DNA of 64,000 bases from an uncultured Bradyrhizobium sp. (GCF_947648125.1 NZ_CANSMR010000012.1:124001-188000); one strand, 5' to 3'; shown: positions 16,366 through 25,584, counted from the stretch's first letter. Numbers and translations: made by a program. Notes: generated from the sequence alone by a model not told the origin.

Positions 16366-16758
16366 TCCGTCGCGGTAGCGATCCCGGTTTGCTCCTTCCC
16401 CCTGAAAGGGGGAAGGTCGGGATGGAGGTCAACCGCAGGCTATGCTGTCTGCGGAGAGAGCCGATCCCCACCCGCTTCGCTCTGGCGAGCGAAGCGAGCT
16501 GCCCTTTTCAAGGGGAGGTTAGAGTCGACGTCAGTTCCAAAAAGTGAGCCAGCGTGCGAGCGCAGGTCTCATCCAAAAGTTTACCTGTAATTCAAAACAG
16601 CGACCAATTCCGAAGACATATAGCCTATAACATCATACTACCTTCCGCTAAAACTTGACGCCGTATTCAAAGCGAAAGTTGCGAAGGCGCGGCAATTGGG
16701 GTTATGAGACGGCCTCGATCGCTGAAGATCAAGAAACACGAGCAAGGGAGAACGCGCG
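16366..16758. other. Non-coding gap of 393 bp upstream of the first Liv operon
   Basis: No convincing gene. The left part holds a palindromic repeat (16391-16523). The right part, about 16560-16740, is relatively AT-rich and should contain the promoter of the binding-protein gene, but no clear -35/-10 or -24/-12 match was picked out. GAGCAAGGGAGAA before 16759 serves as ribosome-binding site. Confidence 0.6.
16391..16523. repeat. Palindromic intergenic repeat
   Basis: CTTCCCCCTGAAAGGGGGAA at 16394 and CCCTTTTCAAGGGG at 16502 are hairpins at the two ends, with ATCCCCACCCGCTTCGC and GCGAGCGAAGCGAG between. It resembles in style the nested repeat at 9788-9990 (GAGAGAGCC followed by CCCCACCCGC is shared), so both belong to one repeat class. 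Confidence 0.7.
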
Positions 16759-17997
16759 ATGCATAAGCTGATCGTTGCCGCCGCGGCAGCGCTGACGGTG
16801 TTGGGAGGCGCGGCGTCCGCGCAGGAAACCATCAAGATCGGCTATATCGATCCGCTCTCCGGCGGCGGCGCCAGCGTTGGCGAAGGCGGCCTGAAGACGT
16901 TTCAGTATCTCGCCGACGAATTGAACGCCAAGGGCGGCATCCTCGGCCACAAGGTCGAGATCGTCCCGCTCGACAACAAGACCAATCCGCAGGAAAGCCT
17001 GGTGCAGGCGCAGAAGGCGGTCGACGCCGGCATCCACTACATCACCCAGGGCAACGGCTCGTCGGTCGGTGCGGCGCTTGAAGACTTCGTCACCAAGAAC
17101 AATTCGCGCAACCCCGGCAAGGAAGTGCTCTACTTCAACTACGCCGCGGTCGATCCGAGCATGACCAACGAGAAGTGCAGCTACTGGCATTTCCGCTGGG
17201 ATGCGAACTCGGACATCAAGATGGCCGCGCTGACCAACTACATGAAGGGCCAGCCGTCCATCAAGAAGGTCTATCTGATCAACATGGACTATTCGTTCGG
17301 CCAGTCGGTGCGCTCAGAAGCGCGCAAGATGCTGGGCGAAAAGCGTCCGGATATCCAGATCGTCGGCGACGAATTGCACCCGATGCTCAAGGTCACCGAC
17401 TTCTCGCCCTACATCGCCAAGATCAAGGCGTCCGGCGCCGACACGGTCGTGACCGGCAACTGGGGACAGGACTTCGCGCTGCTGCTGAAGGCCGCGGCTG
17501 ACGCCGGCCTCAAGGTCAACTGGTACACCTATTATGCCGGTGGCGCCGGTGGACCGACCGCGATCAAGCAGACCGGCCTCGACCACCAGGTGTTCCAGAT
17601 CAGCGAGGGCATTCCGAATTCCGGCAACAAGGCGGCGATGGATTTCGAGAAGGACTTCCGCGCCAAGACCGGCATTTCCGTGTGGTATCCGCGCGCCGTC
17701 AATGAGATGCGGATGTTCAAGGCCGCCGCCGAGAAAGCCAATTCGATCGATCCGGTGAAAGTTGCAGCCGCACTCGAGGGCATGAAGTTCGAAGTGTTCG
17801 ACGGCGGCGAGGGCTTCATGCGCAAGGATGACCATCAGTTCTTCCAGCCGATCATCATCTCCTCGTTCGGAACCTTGGCCGACAAGGCCAAGGAGCCGTT
17901 CGACGAAGAGAACACCGGCTGGGGTTGGCACCCCGTCTTCAAGATCGACACCGATCAGACGATGCTTCCGACCACCTGCAACATGAAGCGGCCCTGA
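16759..17997 (+). CDS. ABC transporter substrate-binding protein, branched-chain amino acid (LivK/HAAT) type
   Basis: 412 aa. The signal peptide is MHKLIVAAAAALTVLGGAAS, cleaved near AQETIKIGYI. The periplasmic binding fold shows IGYIDPLSGGGASVGEGGL, NPQESLVQAQKAVDAGIHYI and VTGNWGQDFALLLKAAADAG. It captures the substrate for the permease pair and ATPases encoded downstream. Such proteins bind branched-chain amino acids, amides, or aromatic and short-chain acids; this one cannot be assigned from sequence alone. A hairpin follows the gene, consistent with higher expression of the binding protein than of the membrane parts. Confidence 0.93.
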   Translation: MHKLIVAAAAALTVLGGAASAQETIKIGYIDPLSGGGASVGEGGLKTFQYLADELNAKGGILGHKVEIVPLDNKTNPQESLVQAQKAVDAGIHYITQGNGSSVGAALEDFVTKNNSRNPGKEVLYFNYAAVDPSMTNEKCSYWHFRWDANSDIKMAALTNYMKGQPSIKKVYLINMDYSFGQSVRSEARKMLGEKRPDIQIVGDELHPMLKVTDFSPYIAKIKASGADTVVTGNWGQDFALLLKAAADAGLKVNWYTYYAGGAGGPTAIKQTGLDHQVFQISEGIPNSGNKAAMDFEKDFRAKTGISVWYPRAVNEMRMFKAAAEKANSIDPVKVAAALEGMKFEVFDGGEGFMRKDDHQFFQPIIISSFGTLADKAKEPFDEENTGWGWHPVFKIDTDQTMLPTTCNMKRP

Positions 17998-18012
17998 TCG
18001 GCCGCTGCAAGG

Positions 18013-18042
18013 CGCCTCCGCGACCACGGGGTTGCGGAGGCG
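18013..18042 (+). terminator. Intercistronic hairpin after the binding-protein gene
   Basis: CGCCTCCGC and GCGGAGGCG form a perfect 9-bp stem with a 12-nt loop, 15 bp after the binding-protein stop. Only a weak T-rich tail (TTCGTCTT) follows, so it is more likely an mRNA stabiliser or partial terminator inside the operon than a full stop. Confidence 0.55.
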
Positions 18043-18132
18043 TTCGTCTTCCGGCAGCGTGACGGCGCCGTAGTTCATTTCACCGACAGGTTATCGATCA
18101 CGTGAACCCTTCCAGTCTCAAGCGGGTGCGCC

Positions 18133-19080
18133 GTGGCTGAGCTCATCGTCATCTCGACGCTCAATGGCGTCCTGTTCGGCATGCTGTTGTTTCTGCTGTC
18201 CAGCGGGCTCACCGTCATCTTCAGCATGATGGGCGTGCTCAACTTCGCGCATGCGAGCTTCTACATGCTGGGCGCGTTCTTCGGCTTTCAGCTCACCCGC
18301 TGGATCGGCTTCTGGCCGGCGCTGGTGATCGCACCGCTCTTGGTCGGCGTGGTCGGCATGGGCGTCGAGCGCTACGGCCTGCGCAACACCCACAAGCACG
18401 GCCATGTCGCCGAGCTGCTGCTGACCTTCGGTCTCGCCTTCGCCATCGAGGAAATCGTCTCGATGATCTGGGGCAAGAGCCCGGTCGACTACCGGGTTCC
18501 GGCGGCACTCGACTTTCCGGCCTTCACCGTGTTCTCCACCAACTACCCCGCCTACAAGATCTTCATGCTGGTGGTCTCGGTCGTGATCTTCATCGCGCTG
18601 CTGGTCACCCTGAAGCGGACGCGGGTCGGCCTCATCGTGCAGGCCGCGCTGACTCATCCGAGCATGGTCGGCCATCTCGGTCACAATGTCGGCCGCGTGT
18701 TCATGCTGGTGTTCGGCGTCGGCAGCGCGCTGGCGGGTCTCGCCGGCGTCATCGCCGGCCCCTCGCTGGTGACGCAGTCCGACATGGCCGCGCTGCTCGG
18801 CCCGATCCTGTTCGTCGTCATCGTGTTCGGCGGCCTCGGCTCGCTGCCCGGCGCCTTCATCGCTTCGCTCCTGATCGGGCTGATCCAGACTTTTGCGGTC
18901 GCGCTCAACGGTTCGCTCGCCAGCGTGTTCGGTCCGCTCGATCCGAGCCTCGGCGCTTCGCCGCTCACCGACATCTGGAACGTCACGATCGCGCAGATCG
19001 CGCCGATCCTGCCCTATCTGCTGCTGGTGCTGGTGCTGATCTTCCGCCCCATGGGCCTGTTGGGGACGCGCGAGTCATGA
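18133..19080 (+). CDS. Branched-chain amino acid-type ABC transporter permease, LivH family
   Basis: 315 aa from a GTG start. It is strongly hydrophobic with about eight membrane segments. NGVLFGMLLFLLSSGLTVIF, MMGVLNFAHASFYMLGAFFG and FVVIVFGGLGSLPGAFIASL are the LivH landmarks. It forms the inner-membrane channel with the LivM protein, whose gene begins within its stop codon (ATGA overlap at 19077-19080). Confidence 0.93.
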   Translation: MAELIVISTLNGVLFGMLLFLLSSGLTVIFSMMGVLNFAHASFYMLGAFFGFQLTRWIGFWPALVIAPLLVGVVGMGVERYGLRNTHKHGHVAELLLTFGLAFAIEEIVSMIWGKSPVDYRVPAALDFPAFTVFSTNYPAYKIFMLVVSVVIFIALLVTLKRTRVGLIVQAALTHPSMVGHLGHNVGRVFMLVFGVGSALAGLAGVIAGPSLVTQSDMAALLGPILFVVIVFGGLGSLPGAFIASLLIGLIQTFAVALNGSLASVFGPLDPSLGASPLTDIWNVTIAQIAPILPYLLLVLVLIFRPMGLLGTRES

Positions 19081-20369
19081 CGAACGCTGTGACCCCCGCT
19101 CCCGCAATGGCCAAAGAAGAGTCCAGCAGCGCCCTGAGCTTCTATGGCATCTGGCTGGTCGCAGCCGCCGCGCTCGTCGTGCTGCCGCTGATCTTCTCCT
19201 CCGGCGGCTCGCTGACCTCGTTCAGCCTGATCGGCATCGCGATCATCTTCGCGCTGTCCTACAACATCCTGCTCGGCCAGACCGGCCTCTTGTCGTTCGG
19301 CCACGCCGTGCAGTACGGCCTCGGCGGCTTCCTCGCCGTGCACGCCATGAATGCGGTCGCGAGCCACAACTGGCCGATCCCGCTGCCGGTGATCCCGCTG
19401 ATGGGCGGCATCGGCGGCATGGCCTTCGCATTGCTGGTCGGCTGGGTCATGACCAAGCGCGCCGGCACCGTGTTTGCGATGATCTCGCTCGGCATCGGCG
19501 AACTGGTCGCCTCGTCGTCGCTGATCCTGCGCAGCGTGTTCGGCGGCGAATCCGGCATCACCACCGACCGCACCGCGCTGATGCCGCTGTTCGGCTGGAC
19601 CTTCGGGCCTCAGATCCAGGTCTACTACCTGATCGCGTTCTGGGTGATGGTCTCGGCGATCGCGATGTACGCGCTGACCCGCACGCCGCTCGGGCGCATC
19701 TGCAACGCGGTGCGCGACAATCCGGAGCGCGTCGAGTTCATCGGCTACGATCCGCATGTGGTGCGTTACCTCGCCTACATGTTCGCCGGCTTCTTCGCCG
19801 GCATCGCCGGCGGGCTGACCGCGATCAACTTCGAGATCGCCAACTCGGCCTATCTCGGCGCGACGCAGTCGGGCCTCGTGCTGTTCTCCGCGTTCATCGG
19901 CGGCACCGCCTATTTCTTCGGTCCGATCCTCGGCGCCATCCTCGTGACCTATCTGCAGCTCGGTCTGACCAACGTCACCTCGGTCTGGCAGCTCTATTTC
20001 GGCATCATCTTCATCGCCATCGTGATGTACGCGCCGGGCGGCATCGCCGGCATCTTGATGAAGCACCGTCCGCTGATCCGCGCCGGCACGCTTCGTTCCG
20101 TGATCCCGTCCTATCTGGTCGCGGCGATCCCGACGCTGGCGCTGGCGCTCGGCATCATCCTGACCATCGAAACCGTCGCACGCTTCTCCGGTGGCGATGT
20201 GATCAATCTGCTCGGCATTCCCTTCGTCGCAACCGCGCCGACGACCTGGGCGGCTGCCGCCGTTCTCGTGGTCGGCGGCTTCCTGGTCGCGCGCATCACC
20301 TGGCGGCGCATCGCGGAAGCCTGGGATCGCGCCGCGACGGTGGCCCGTGATCGGGGGTATCTCGCATGA
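19077..20369 (+). CDS. Branched-chain amino acid-type ABC transporter permease, LivM family, with C-terminal extension
   Basis: 430 aa. The core holds LivM motifs YNILLGQTGLLSFGHAVQYG and LIGIAIIFALSYN near residues 50-90, and FAGFFAGIAGGLTAINFEIA and VLFSAFIGGTAYFFGPILGA later. After the usual end at about residue 330 (APGGIAGILMKHRPLI) there is an extra stretch of about 95 residues with two further hydrophobic segments and a charged tail. It is translationally coupled at both ends by 4-bp overlaps. Confidence 0.92.
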   Translation: MTNAVTPAPAMAKEESSSALSFYGIWLVAAAALVVLPLIFSSGGSLTSFSLIGIAIIFALSYNILLGQTGLLSFGHAVQYGLGGFLAVHAMNAVASHNWPIPLPVIPLMGGIGGMAFALLVGWVMTKRAGTVFAMISLGIGELVASSSLILRSVFGGESGITTDRTALMPLFGWTFGPQIQVYYLIAFWVMVSAIAMYALTRTPLGRICNAVRDNPERVEFIGYDPHVVRYLAYMFAGFFAGIAGGLTAINFEIANSAYLGATQSGLVLFSAFIGGTAYFFGPILGAILVTYLQLGLTNVTSVWQLYFGIIFIAIVMYAPGGIAGILMKHRPLIRAGTLRSVIPSYLVAAIPTLALALGIILTIETVARFSGGDVINLLGIPFVATAPTTWAAAAVLVVGGFLVARITWRRIAEAWDRAATVARDRGYLA

Positions 20370-21115
20370 CCGCGGCCATCCAAGTCAACGCCGTCGAGAA
20401 GAGCTTCGGCAATGTCGCCATCATCCGCGATCTCAATTTGAGCGTCGCCAAGGGCGAGCGTCACGCCATCATCGGCCCTAACGGCGCCGGCAAGTCGACG
20501 ACGTTCAACCTGATCAGCGGCCACATCAAGCCGACCTCGGGCGAGATCCGGCTGAACGGCGAAGTCACCTCGGGCCTGCGGCCGTTCGAGATCAACCGGC
20601 GCGGCCTGTCGCGCTCGTTCCAGGTCACCAACGTGTTCGCCCGCATGACGGTGTGGGAGAACGTCCGCTGCGCCGTGCTGTGGGCGACCGGCCACCGCTA
20701 CGCGTTCTGGAAGAACGTCGACAACCTGCCCGAGGTGAAGCAGCGCACCGCGCAGATCCTCGACGACATCCATCTCAGCCATCGCCGCGACGTGCCGGCG
20801 GGCCTCTTGACCTATGCCGAGCAGCGCGAGCTCGAGATCGGCATCACGATTGCGGGCGGCGCCAGCGTCATCATGCTGGACGAGCCGACCGCGGGCATGA
20901 GCCACGCCGAGACCGAGCGCGCCGTCGCGTTGATCCGCCGCCTCACCGAAGGCCGCACGCTCGTGATCGTCGAGCACGACATGAGCGTGGTGTTCGGCCT
21001 CGCCGACCGCATCTCGGTGCTGGTCTACGGCCACATCATCGCCTCCGGCACCCCGGAGGAGATCCGCGGCAATCCGAAGGTCAAGGAAGCCTATCTCGGC
21101 GAGGAGGTCGACTGA
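20366..21115 (+). CDS. ABC transporter ATP-binding protein, LivG family
   Basis: 249 aa. Walker A is GPNGAGKST, Walker B is VIMLDEPTAGMS, the signature region is LTYAEQRELEIGI, and the H-loop is VEHDMSVV. The C-terminal VKEAYLGEEVD is typical of LivG. It starts in a 4-bp overlap with the LivM gene and ends overlapping the LivF start by one base (TGATG). It should power the importer together with LivF. Confidence 0.93.
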   Translation: MTAAIQVNAVEKSFGNVAIIRDLNLSVAKGERHAIIGPNGAGKSTTFNLISGHIKPTSGEIRLNGEVTSGLRPFEINRRGLSRSFQVTNVFARMTVWENVRCAVLWATGHRYAFWKNVDNLPEVKQRTAQILDDIHLSHRRDVPAGLLTYAEQRELEIGITIAGGASVIMLDEPTAGMSHAETERAVALIRRLTEGRTLVIVEHDMSVVFGLADRISVLVYGHIIASGTPEEIRGNPKVKEAYLGEEVD

Positions 21116-21810
21116 TGCTCGAGGTCAGGAATCTCCACGCCTATTACGGCAAGAGCCACATCCTGCAGGGTGTCGATCTCGACATCGCTGCCGGCGAGGT
21201 CGTGAGCCTGCTCGGGCGCAACGGCGTCGGCCGCTCGACCACCGTCAAGGCGATCATGGGCGAGGTGCCGCCACAGGGCACCATCCGTTTCAAGGGCAAG
21301 GACATCGCGGGCCTGCCGAGCCACAAGATCGCCCGCCTCGGGCTCGGCTACGTGCCCGAGCATCGCGACATCTTCCCAAGCCTGACGGTTCGCCAGAACC
21401 TGATCCTCGGCATCAAGGACCCGCGCCGTCCCGGCAAGTGGCGGCTGCAGGAGATGCTCGACATGTTTCCGAACCTCGCCCGCCGCGCCGACACGCCGGC
21501 CGGCGTACTCTCGGGCGGCGAGAAGCAGATGCTGACCACCTGCCGCACGCTGCTCGGCGATCCTGAATTGATGATGATCGACGAGCCGACCGAAGGTCTG
21601 GCACCGCTGATCGTGCAGCAGGTCGGCGAGCTGATCGCGCGGATCGCCAAGGCCGGCGTCGCCATCCTCCTCGTCGAGCAGAAGCTCTCGATCGCGATGA
21701 AGATATCGAACCGGGTCTACATCATGGGCCACGGCCGCGTCGTGTTCGAAGGCACCCCCGAGCAGTTGAAGGCGAATGCCGCCATTCGCGAGGAATGGCT
21801 GGAGGTTTGA
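21115..21810 (+). CDS. ABC transporter ATP-binding protein, LivF family, with Arg in Walker A
   Basis: 231 aa. LivF landmarks are LGLGYVPEHRDIFPSLTVRQ, the signature VLSGGEKQM, Walker B LMMIDEPTEGLAPLIVQQV and the H-loop-equivalent LVEQKLSIAMK (Gln replaces the usual His, as is common in LivF). The P-loop reads GRNGVGRST, so the nucleotide-binding Lys is Arg. The partner LivG keeps an intact GKS, so the pair may work asymmetrically. It is the last gene of the operon and is convergent with the cyclase gene. Confidence 0.92.
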   Translation: MLEVRNLHAYYGKSHILQGVDLDIAAGEVVSLLGRNGVGRSTTVKAIMGEVPPQGTIRFKGKDIAGLPSHKIARLGLGYVPEHRDIFPSLTVRQNLILGIKDPRRPGKWRLQEMLDMFPNLARRADTPAGVLSGGEKQMLTTCRTLLGDPELMMIDEPTEGLAPLIVQQVGELIARIAKAGVAILLVEQKLSIAMKISNRVYIMGHGRVVFEGTPEQLKANAAIREEWLEV

Positions 21811-21857
21811 GGCGGGACGGCGGGCCGCGTGTCATCCGGGCCGACAACGTCCGTAAC

Positions 21858-23588
21858 CTAGCTTGACGACGGCAACCCGGCTTCCGTCAGGGCCTGGTGA
21901 AAAAGCTGTTGTGCAGCCTTCGGCCGCACGGGCTGGATGGGCATCGATCTGATCGACAAGCGCGGCAGCGCCGCCAGCAAGGCGCCACATGCGGTTGCCG
22001 CCTCACTGGTCTTGCCGACGATCTGAAGACTTGCAGTCAAGAGCGCGTGCGCCACCCAGTAGTCGGGCTTCCGTTCGATCGAAGATCGCGCCCACTTTGC
22101 TGCCTCCGAATAATCCGCCAGCAAGAAATGCGAGATGGACAGCACGGTGTAGCGAAAGAAGATGCTGGGATCTTTTGGATTGAGCTTGATCGCGAACTTC
22201 GTCGTTTCGATGCTTTCCTGCGCGCGGCCGCCATAGGCGAGAATGGTGCCCAATGTCCCATAACCGAGTGAAAAGTTTGGATTGATTTCAATCGAGCGTT
22301 GAAGGGCTCCGATTGCCTCGTCAATCCGGTCGTTCAGGGTACCGAATACAATTCCAAGGCCCCAATAGACATGCTCGTCGTTGACTGACAGCTTCAGGGC
22401 CGTTCGGATTGATTGCTCCGCTTCGGACTTGAACTCCTCCGCATTCGAAGCAAAACCCATGAACACCAGGTGGCTCGTGACGAGGGACAACAGCTTATAG
22501 CCTTCCGGGCTCGCCGGGAAATCGACCGTCATTTGCCTTGCAAGGTCCCGAGACTTTTCCAGACTATCCCGATTGAGGCCGTAAAACTCCCTCCAAGCCT
22601 TCTTGTTCGCGGTCCAAATATCAAGGCCTGCTGAGGATGTTCGATCTATCAGGCTCCCTTCCAGGAAGATCAGCTCGGTCTGGAGTGTCGCAACGACCCG
22701 CTTCGTGATGTCATCCTGCAGGTCGAAGATATCGACCAGGTCCCCGTCGTATCGCTCGGCCCAGACGTGACCGCCCGTCTCCACATTGATCAACTGAGCA
22801 TTGATACGCACGCGCTGGCCGGAGCGCCGGACACTGCCTTCCAGGATGTACTTGACGCCCAGCTCCGCTCCGATCTTCTTGATGTCGACGGGCTTGCCCT
22901 TGTAGGTGAAGGTCGAGTTGCGCGCGATGACGAGCAGCCCCTTGAAACGAGAAAGCTCGGTGATGATGTCTTCCGTGATGCCGTCGGCAAAGAAATCCTG
23001 CTCGGGGTCGCTGCTCATATTGTTGAACGGCAAGACCGCAATGGATGGCGTTGCTTCCAGGGTGACGACCACGGGGCCCGAGCTCTGCACCCCCTTCCCG
23101 ACCGAGTAGGCGCGAATAGGCTTGCCGATGTTCTTGAGCTTCAACTCACCGCGATCCTCGAACCGGACGTCGATCTTACGGACCACTTCGGAATAGAGTT
23201 TTTCAGATACCAGGATCGTTCCCGGCTCGCACAATCCTTCCAGGCGGGCGGCGATGTTCACGCCTTCCCCATAGACATCGCCATCGTCCTGGATGATCAC
23301 ATCACCCAGATTAAGGCCGATCCGAAGTTGCAGAGGCAGCGTGAGCCGCGAAACTTCTTCTTGAATTGTGATGGCGCTTCGGAGCGCGGCCATCGGGCTT
23401 GCAAATTCGGCGAGGAATCCATCTCCCGTCGTCTTGATGAGACGTCCATGCTCCTCGTGGAGACTGGGTTCGATAACTTCGGTCCGCAGTTGAGTAACAC
23501 GCGCAACAGTGCCTTCTTCGTTCTCCTCCATGAGGGCCGAGAAGCCAACGACATCGGCTGCCAGAATAACAGCTAGGCGCCTCAACAT
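21858..23588 (-). CDS. Class III adenylate/guanylate cyclase with FlgO-like and TPR regions
   Basis: 576 aa from the ATG at 23586-23588. Residues 1-170 are a class III cyclase domain: VILAADVVGFSAL with the first metal Asp (D12), KTTGDGFLAEF with the second, and NIAARLEGL. Residues about 190-320 are the SIAVLPFNNMSSDPEQDFFA domain often joined to such cyclases. The remainder is TPR-like (SIEINPNFSLGYGTLGTILA). No membrane segment is obvious, so it is probably cytoplasmic and makes cAMP under control of its C-terminal half. A paralogous central domain occurs in the protein at 55844-57397. Confidence 0.9.
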   Translation of the reverse strand: MLRRLAVILAADVVGFSALMEENEEGTVARVTQLRTEVIEPSLHEEHGRLIKTTGDGFLAEFASPMAALRSAITIQEEVSRLTLPLQLRIGLNLGDVIIQDDGDVYGEGVNIAARLEGLCEPGTILVSEKLYSEVVRKIDVRFEDRGELKLKNIGKPIRAYSVGKGVQSSGPVVVTLEATPSIAVLPFNNMSSDPEQDFFADGITEDIITELSRFKGLLVIARNSTFTYKGKPVDIKKIGAELGVKYILEGSVRRSGQRVRINAQLINVETGGHVWAERYDGDLVDIFDLQDDITKRVVATLQTELIFLEGSLIDRTSSAGLDIWTANKKAWREFYGLNRDSLEKSRDLARQMTVDFPASPEGYKLLSLVTSHLVFMGFASNAEEFKSEAEQSIRTALKLSVNDEHVYWGLGIVFGTLNDRIDEAIGALQRSIEINPNFSLGYGTLGTILAYGGRAQESIETTKFAIKLNPKDPSIFFRYTVLSISHFLLADYSEAAKWARSSIERKPDYWVAHALLTASLQIVGKTSEAATACGALLAALPRLSIRSMPIQPVRPKAAQQLFHQALTEAGLPSSS

Positions 23589-23739
23589 CGGGACACCGGG
23601 AGCGTGAGCAAATTTGATCAAGAATATAAGGTCTGATCATACCTGCTCATCCCAGGTTGTAAATCGACTATTCCCGTGAGCTGGCATCTCGCTAAGACCC
23701 GCGATCCCCTCTCGCTTGTCTGTTGAGGGCGAAAAGGAA

Positions 23740-23822
23740 CTACGCCGGCCGGATCAACGCCACCGATGTAATCCTGCCCGCGCCTGGCGCGGCACGCTGA
23801 TCTCCATCTTCATGGACTCGAC
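23740..23822 (-). pseudogene. Degenerate copy of the urea/guanidine carboxylase 3' end (biotin-domain remnant)
   Basis: On the minus strand this reads ESMKMEISV, the biotin-attachment motif, and then frameshifts. The DNA matches the 3' end of the carboxylase gene (25585-25709) base for base over long stretches, apart from scattered changes and about 42 bp lost between short repeats. It has no start and no upstream domain. To its right on the plus strand lies an unrelated short frame ending LDVPVKPAAKPPKLA and a stop, probably the broken end of another gene. Confidence 0.8.
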
Positions 23823-23923
23823 GGCGGCTGGTCGCGCCACGCTGGATGTGCCGGTCAAGCCGGCGGCCAAGCCGCCCAAGCTCGCTTGAAACGCCGCATC
23901 CGGGCAAAGCCGCCCGGATCGGG

Positions 23924-24838
23924 TCAGGCCGGAGCGCGCGCGGGCTTCCTGTATTCCGCGGTCTCGGCGCGAAGCAGGTCGCAGAATTCGAGCGCAAGAC
24001 GGCTGCGCGGCCGTTGCGACGGAAACAGCAGCACGGTGGTGAGCTCCAGCCGCGGCTTGAACGGCTTGAGCACGATCCGGGCGCTGGCAAAATCCCGCGC
24101 CACGACCGGATCGACGATCGAGAAGCCCAGCCCCTGCGCAACCAGAGCGCAGCGCTGCATGCTGTACTGAATCTCCGCCACCGTTCTGACCTCGGCCCCG
24201 GCGTCTTCGAAGGCGCGTTCGAGGCGCGTTCGATGCGGCGCGCCTGGGGCTGGCGCAATCATCGCCTCGCCGTGCAGGTCCTTCGGCATGATCAATCGCT
24301 TGGACTGCAGCCGGTGCTGACGCGGCAGCACGCAGATGGCGTCGGTCGTCATCAGCAGCTCGTCGTCGACCGCTGCAAAACCCGACTGGGGTCGCGCCAG
24401 CCCGACATCGCACTGGCCCGCGGCAACCAGACTCCAGACGCGTTCAGGGCTGTGCACGGCGACCGACAGCATGATGCCGGGGTTCTTCCTGGAGAAGTTG
24501 CTGACGATCCGCGGCATCAACGAATAGGTGAATGCCGGAAGGCAGGCGATCCTCAGCGTCCCGCTGCCTCGCGCGCGAATGCCGCGCGCCGCACGCGCCA
24601 GATACTCCAGCCCTGCCTGGTTGCGCTCCACCTCATGCAGGAATATCTCGCCTTCCGGCGTCAACGTGACGCCGCCGCGGCCGCGTTCGAACAGCGCGAA
24701 GCCGATCTCGCGCTCCAGCCGCGCGATGGCGCGACTGACGAAGGGCTGCCCGATCCGCAGGCTCAGGGCCGCCTTGGTGATTCCGTTGTGACGCACGACC
24801 TCGCGAAACAGGTCAACGTGTCTCGGATTCAGGGACAT
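23924..24838 (-). CDS. LysR family transcriptional regulator
   Basis: 304 aa from the ATG at 24836-24838 (MSLNPRHVDLFREVVRHNGI). The helix-turn-helix is in ALSLRIGQPFVSRAIARLER, followed by GFALFERGRGGVTLTPEGE. The effector domain contains GTLRIACLPAFTYSLMPRIV. It is divergent from a GNAT gene, with 68 bp between them, and probably regulates it. The pair sits between the carboxylase gene and a remnant copy of that gene's tail, so it may have arrived by rearrangement. Confidence 0.9.
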   Translation of the reverse strand: MSLNPRHVDLFREVVRHNGITKAALSLRIGQPFVSRAIARLEREIGFALFERGRGGVTLTPEGEIFLHEVERNQAGLEYLARAARGIRARGSGTLRIACLPAFTYSLMPRIVSNFSRKNPGIMLSVAVHSPERVWSLVAAGQCDVGLARPQSGFAAVDDELLMTTDAICVLPRQHRLQSKRLIMPKDLHGEAMIAPAPGAPHRTRLERAFEDAGAEVRTVAEIQYSMQRCALVAQGLGFSIVDPVVARDFASARIVLKPFKPRLELTTVLLFPSQRPRSRLALEFCDLLRAETAEYRKPARAPA

Positions 24839-24906
24839 GACCAATCCGCATATGAACTGCCATTTCGGTCATTTGACGGCATATCGGTTCGATGCGTCAA
24901 TAGGGC

Positions 24907-25524
24907 ATGCAATTCGCAGACAGCCATGCCGCCTTGGCCACCGACCGCATCCTGCTGACCAGGATCCACGGTTCCGAGATCTCGCGGGTCAAGCCGCTCG
25001 GGGACGCCGGCATGCTTCGGCAGCTCGATCGCGGCGGCTCCGGCCGGGCGGCGGCCGCGCGCATGGCAGCCACGTTGAGCTGCGCGAACGTCACGGCCGC
25101 GTTCGCGATCGAGGACGCCGGGTCAGGCGACATTATTGGCCTTACCGCTTTCGCGGCGCTCGAGCCGGAGGAGAAGCGGGCGACGCTTGCGCCGATCTGG
25201 AGCAGCGGACGAATGGACGATGTCCTGCTCATGAGCCATATCGCACATCTCATGACGCGGTATGCGTTCGAGGTGCTCGCCGTCGAGCGGGCCGAGGTGC
25301 ATCTGGATTGGCGCCTGCGGCGTACGCTCGAGCTCTACACCGGCCTCGGCTTCCACTGCGAAGGACGGCTTCGCGCCTATTTTGCTTGCGATGAAGGTCC
25401 ATCCGCCGACGCTGCGGTCCTCAGCGTGGTACGCTCCGGATGGCCTGCCATCACCGACCGACAGCGCCGGCTCCTTGCCAACGAGGCGTGGCGCTATCGG
25501 CTTCCGTCCGATCGTCCCCCATAG
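24907..25524 (+). CDS. GNAT-like N-acetyltransferase
   Basis: 205 aa. The C-terminal half shows GNAT-style features: AFAIEDAGSGDIIGLTAFAA, a strand with TLAPIWSSGRMDDVLLMSHI, and RTLELYTGLGFHCEGRLRAY, where GLGF plus the following strand marks the late GNAT motif. The acetyl-CoA loop (R/QxxGxG/A) is weak, so it may be a diverged or RimJ-like member. The promoter probably lies in the short gap shared with the LysR gene (TTGACG with GTCAAT 17 bp later). Confidence 0.65.
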   Translation: MQFADSHAALATDRILLTRIHGSEISRVKPLGDAGMLRQLDRGGSGRAAAARMAATLSCANVTAAFAIEDAGSGDIIGLTAFAALEPEEKRATLAPIWSSGRMDDVLLMSHIAHLMTRYAFEVLAVERAEVHLDWRLRRTLELYTGLGFHCEGRLRAYFACDEGPSADAAVLSVVRSGWPAITDRQRRLLANEAWRYRLPSDRPP

Positions 25525-25584
25525 CACAATGACGGGGACAGGACCCCAGCAGATCGGCATGAGAGGCTCGTGACGCGGTCGAAT

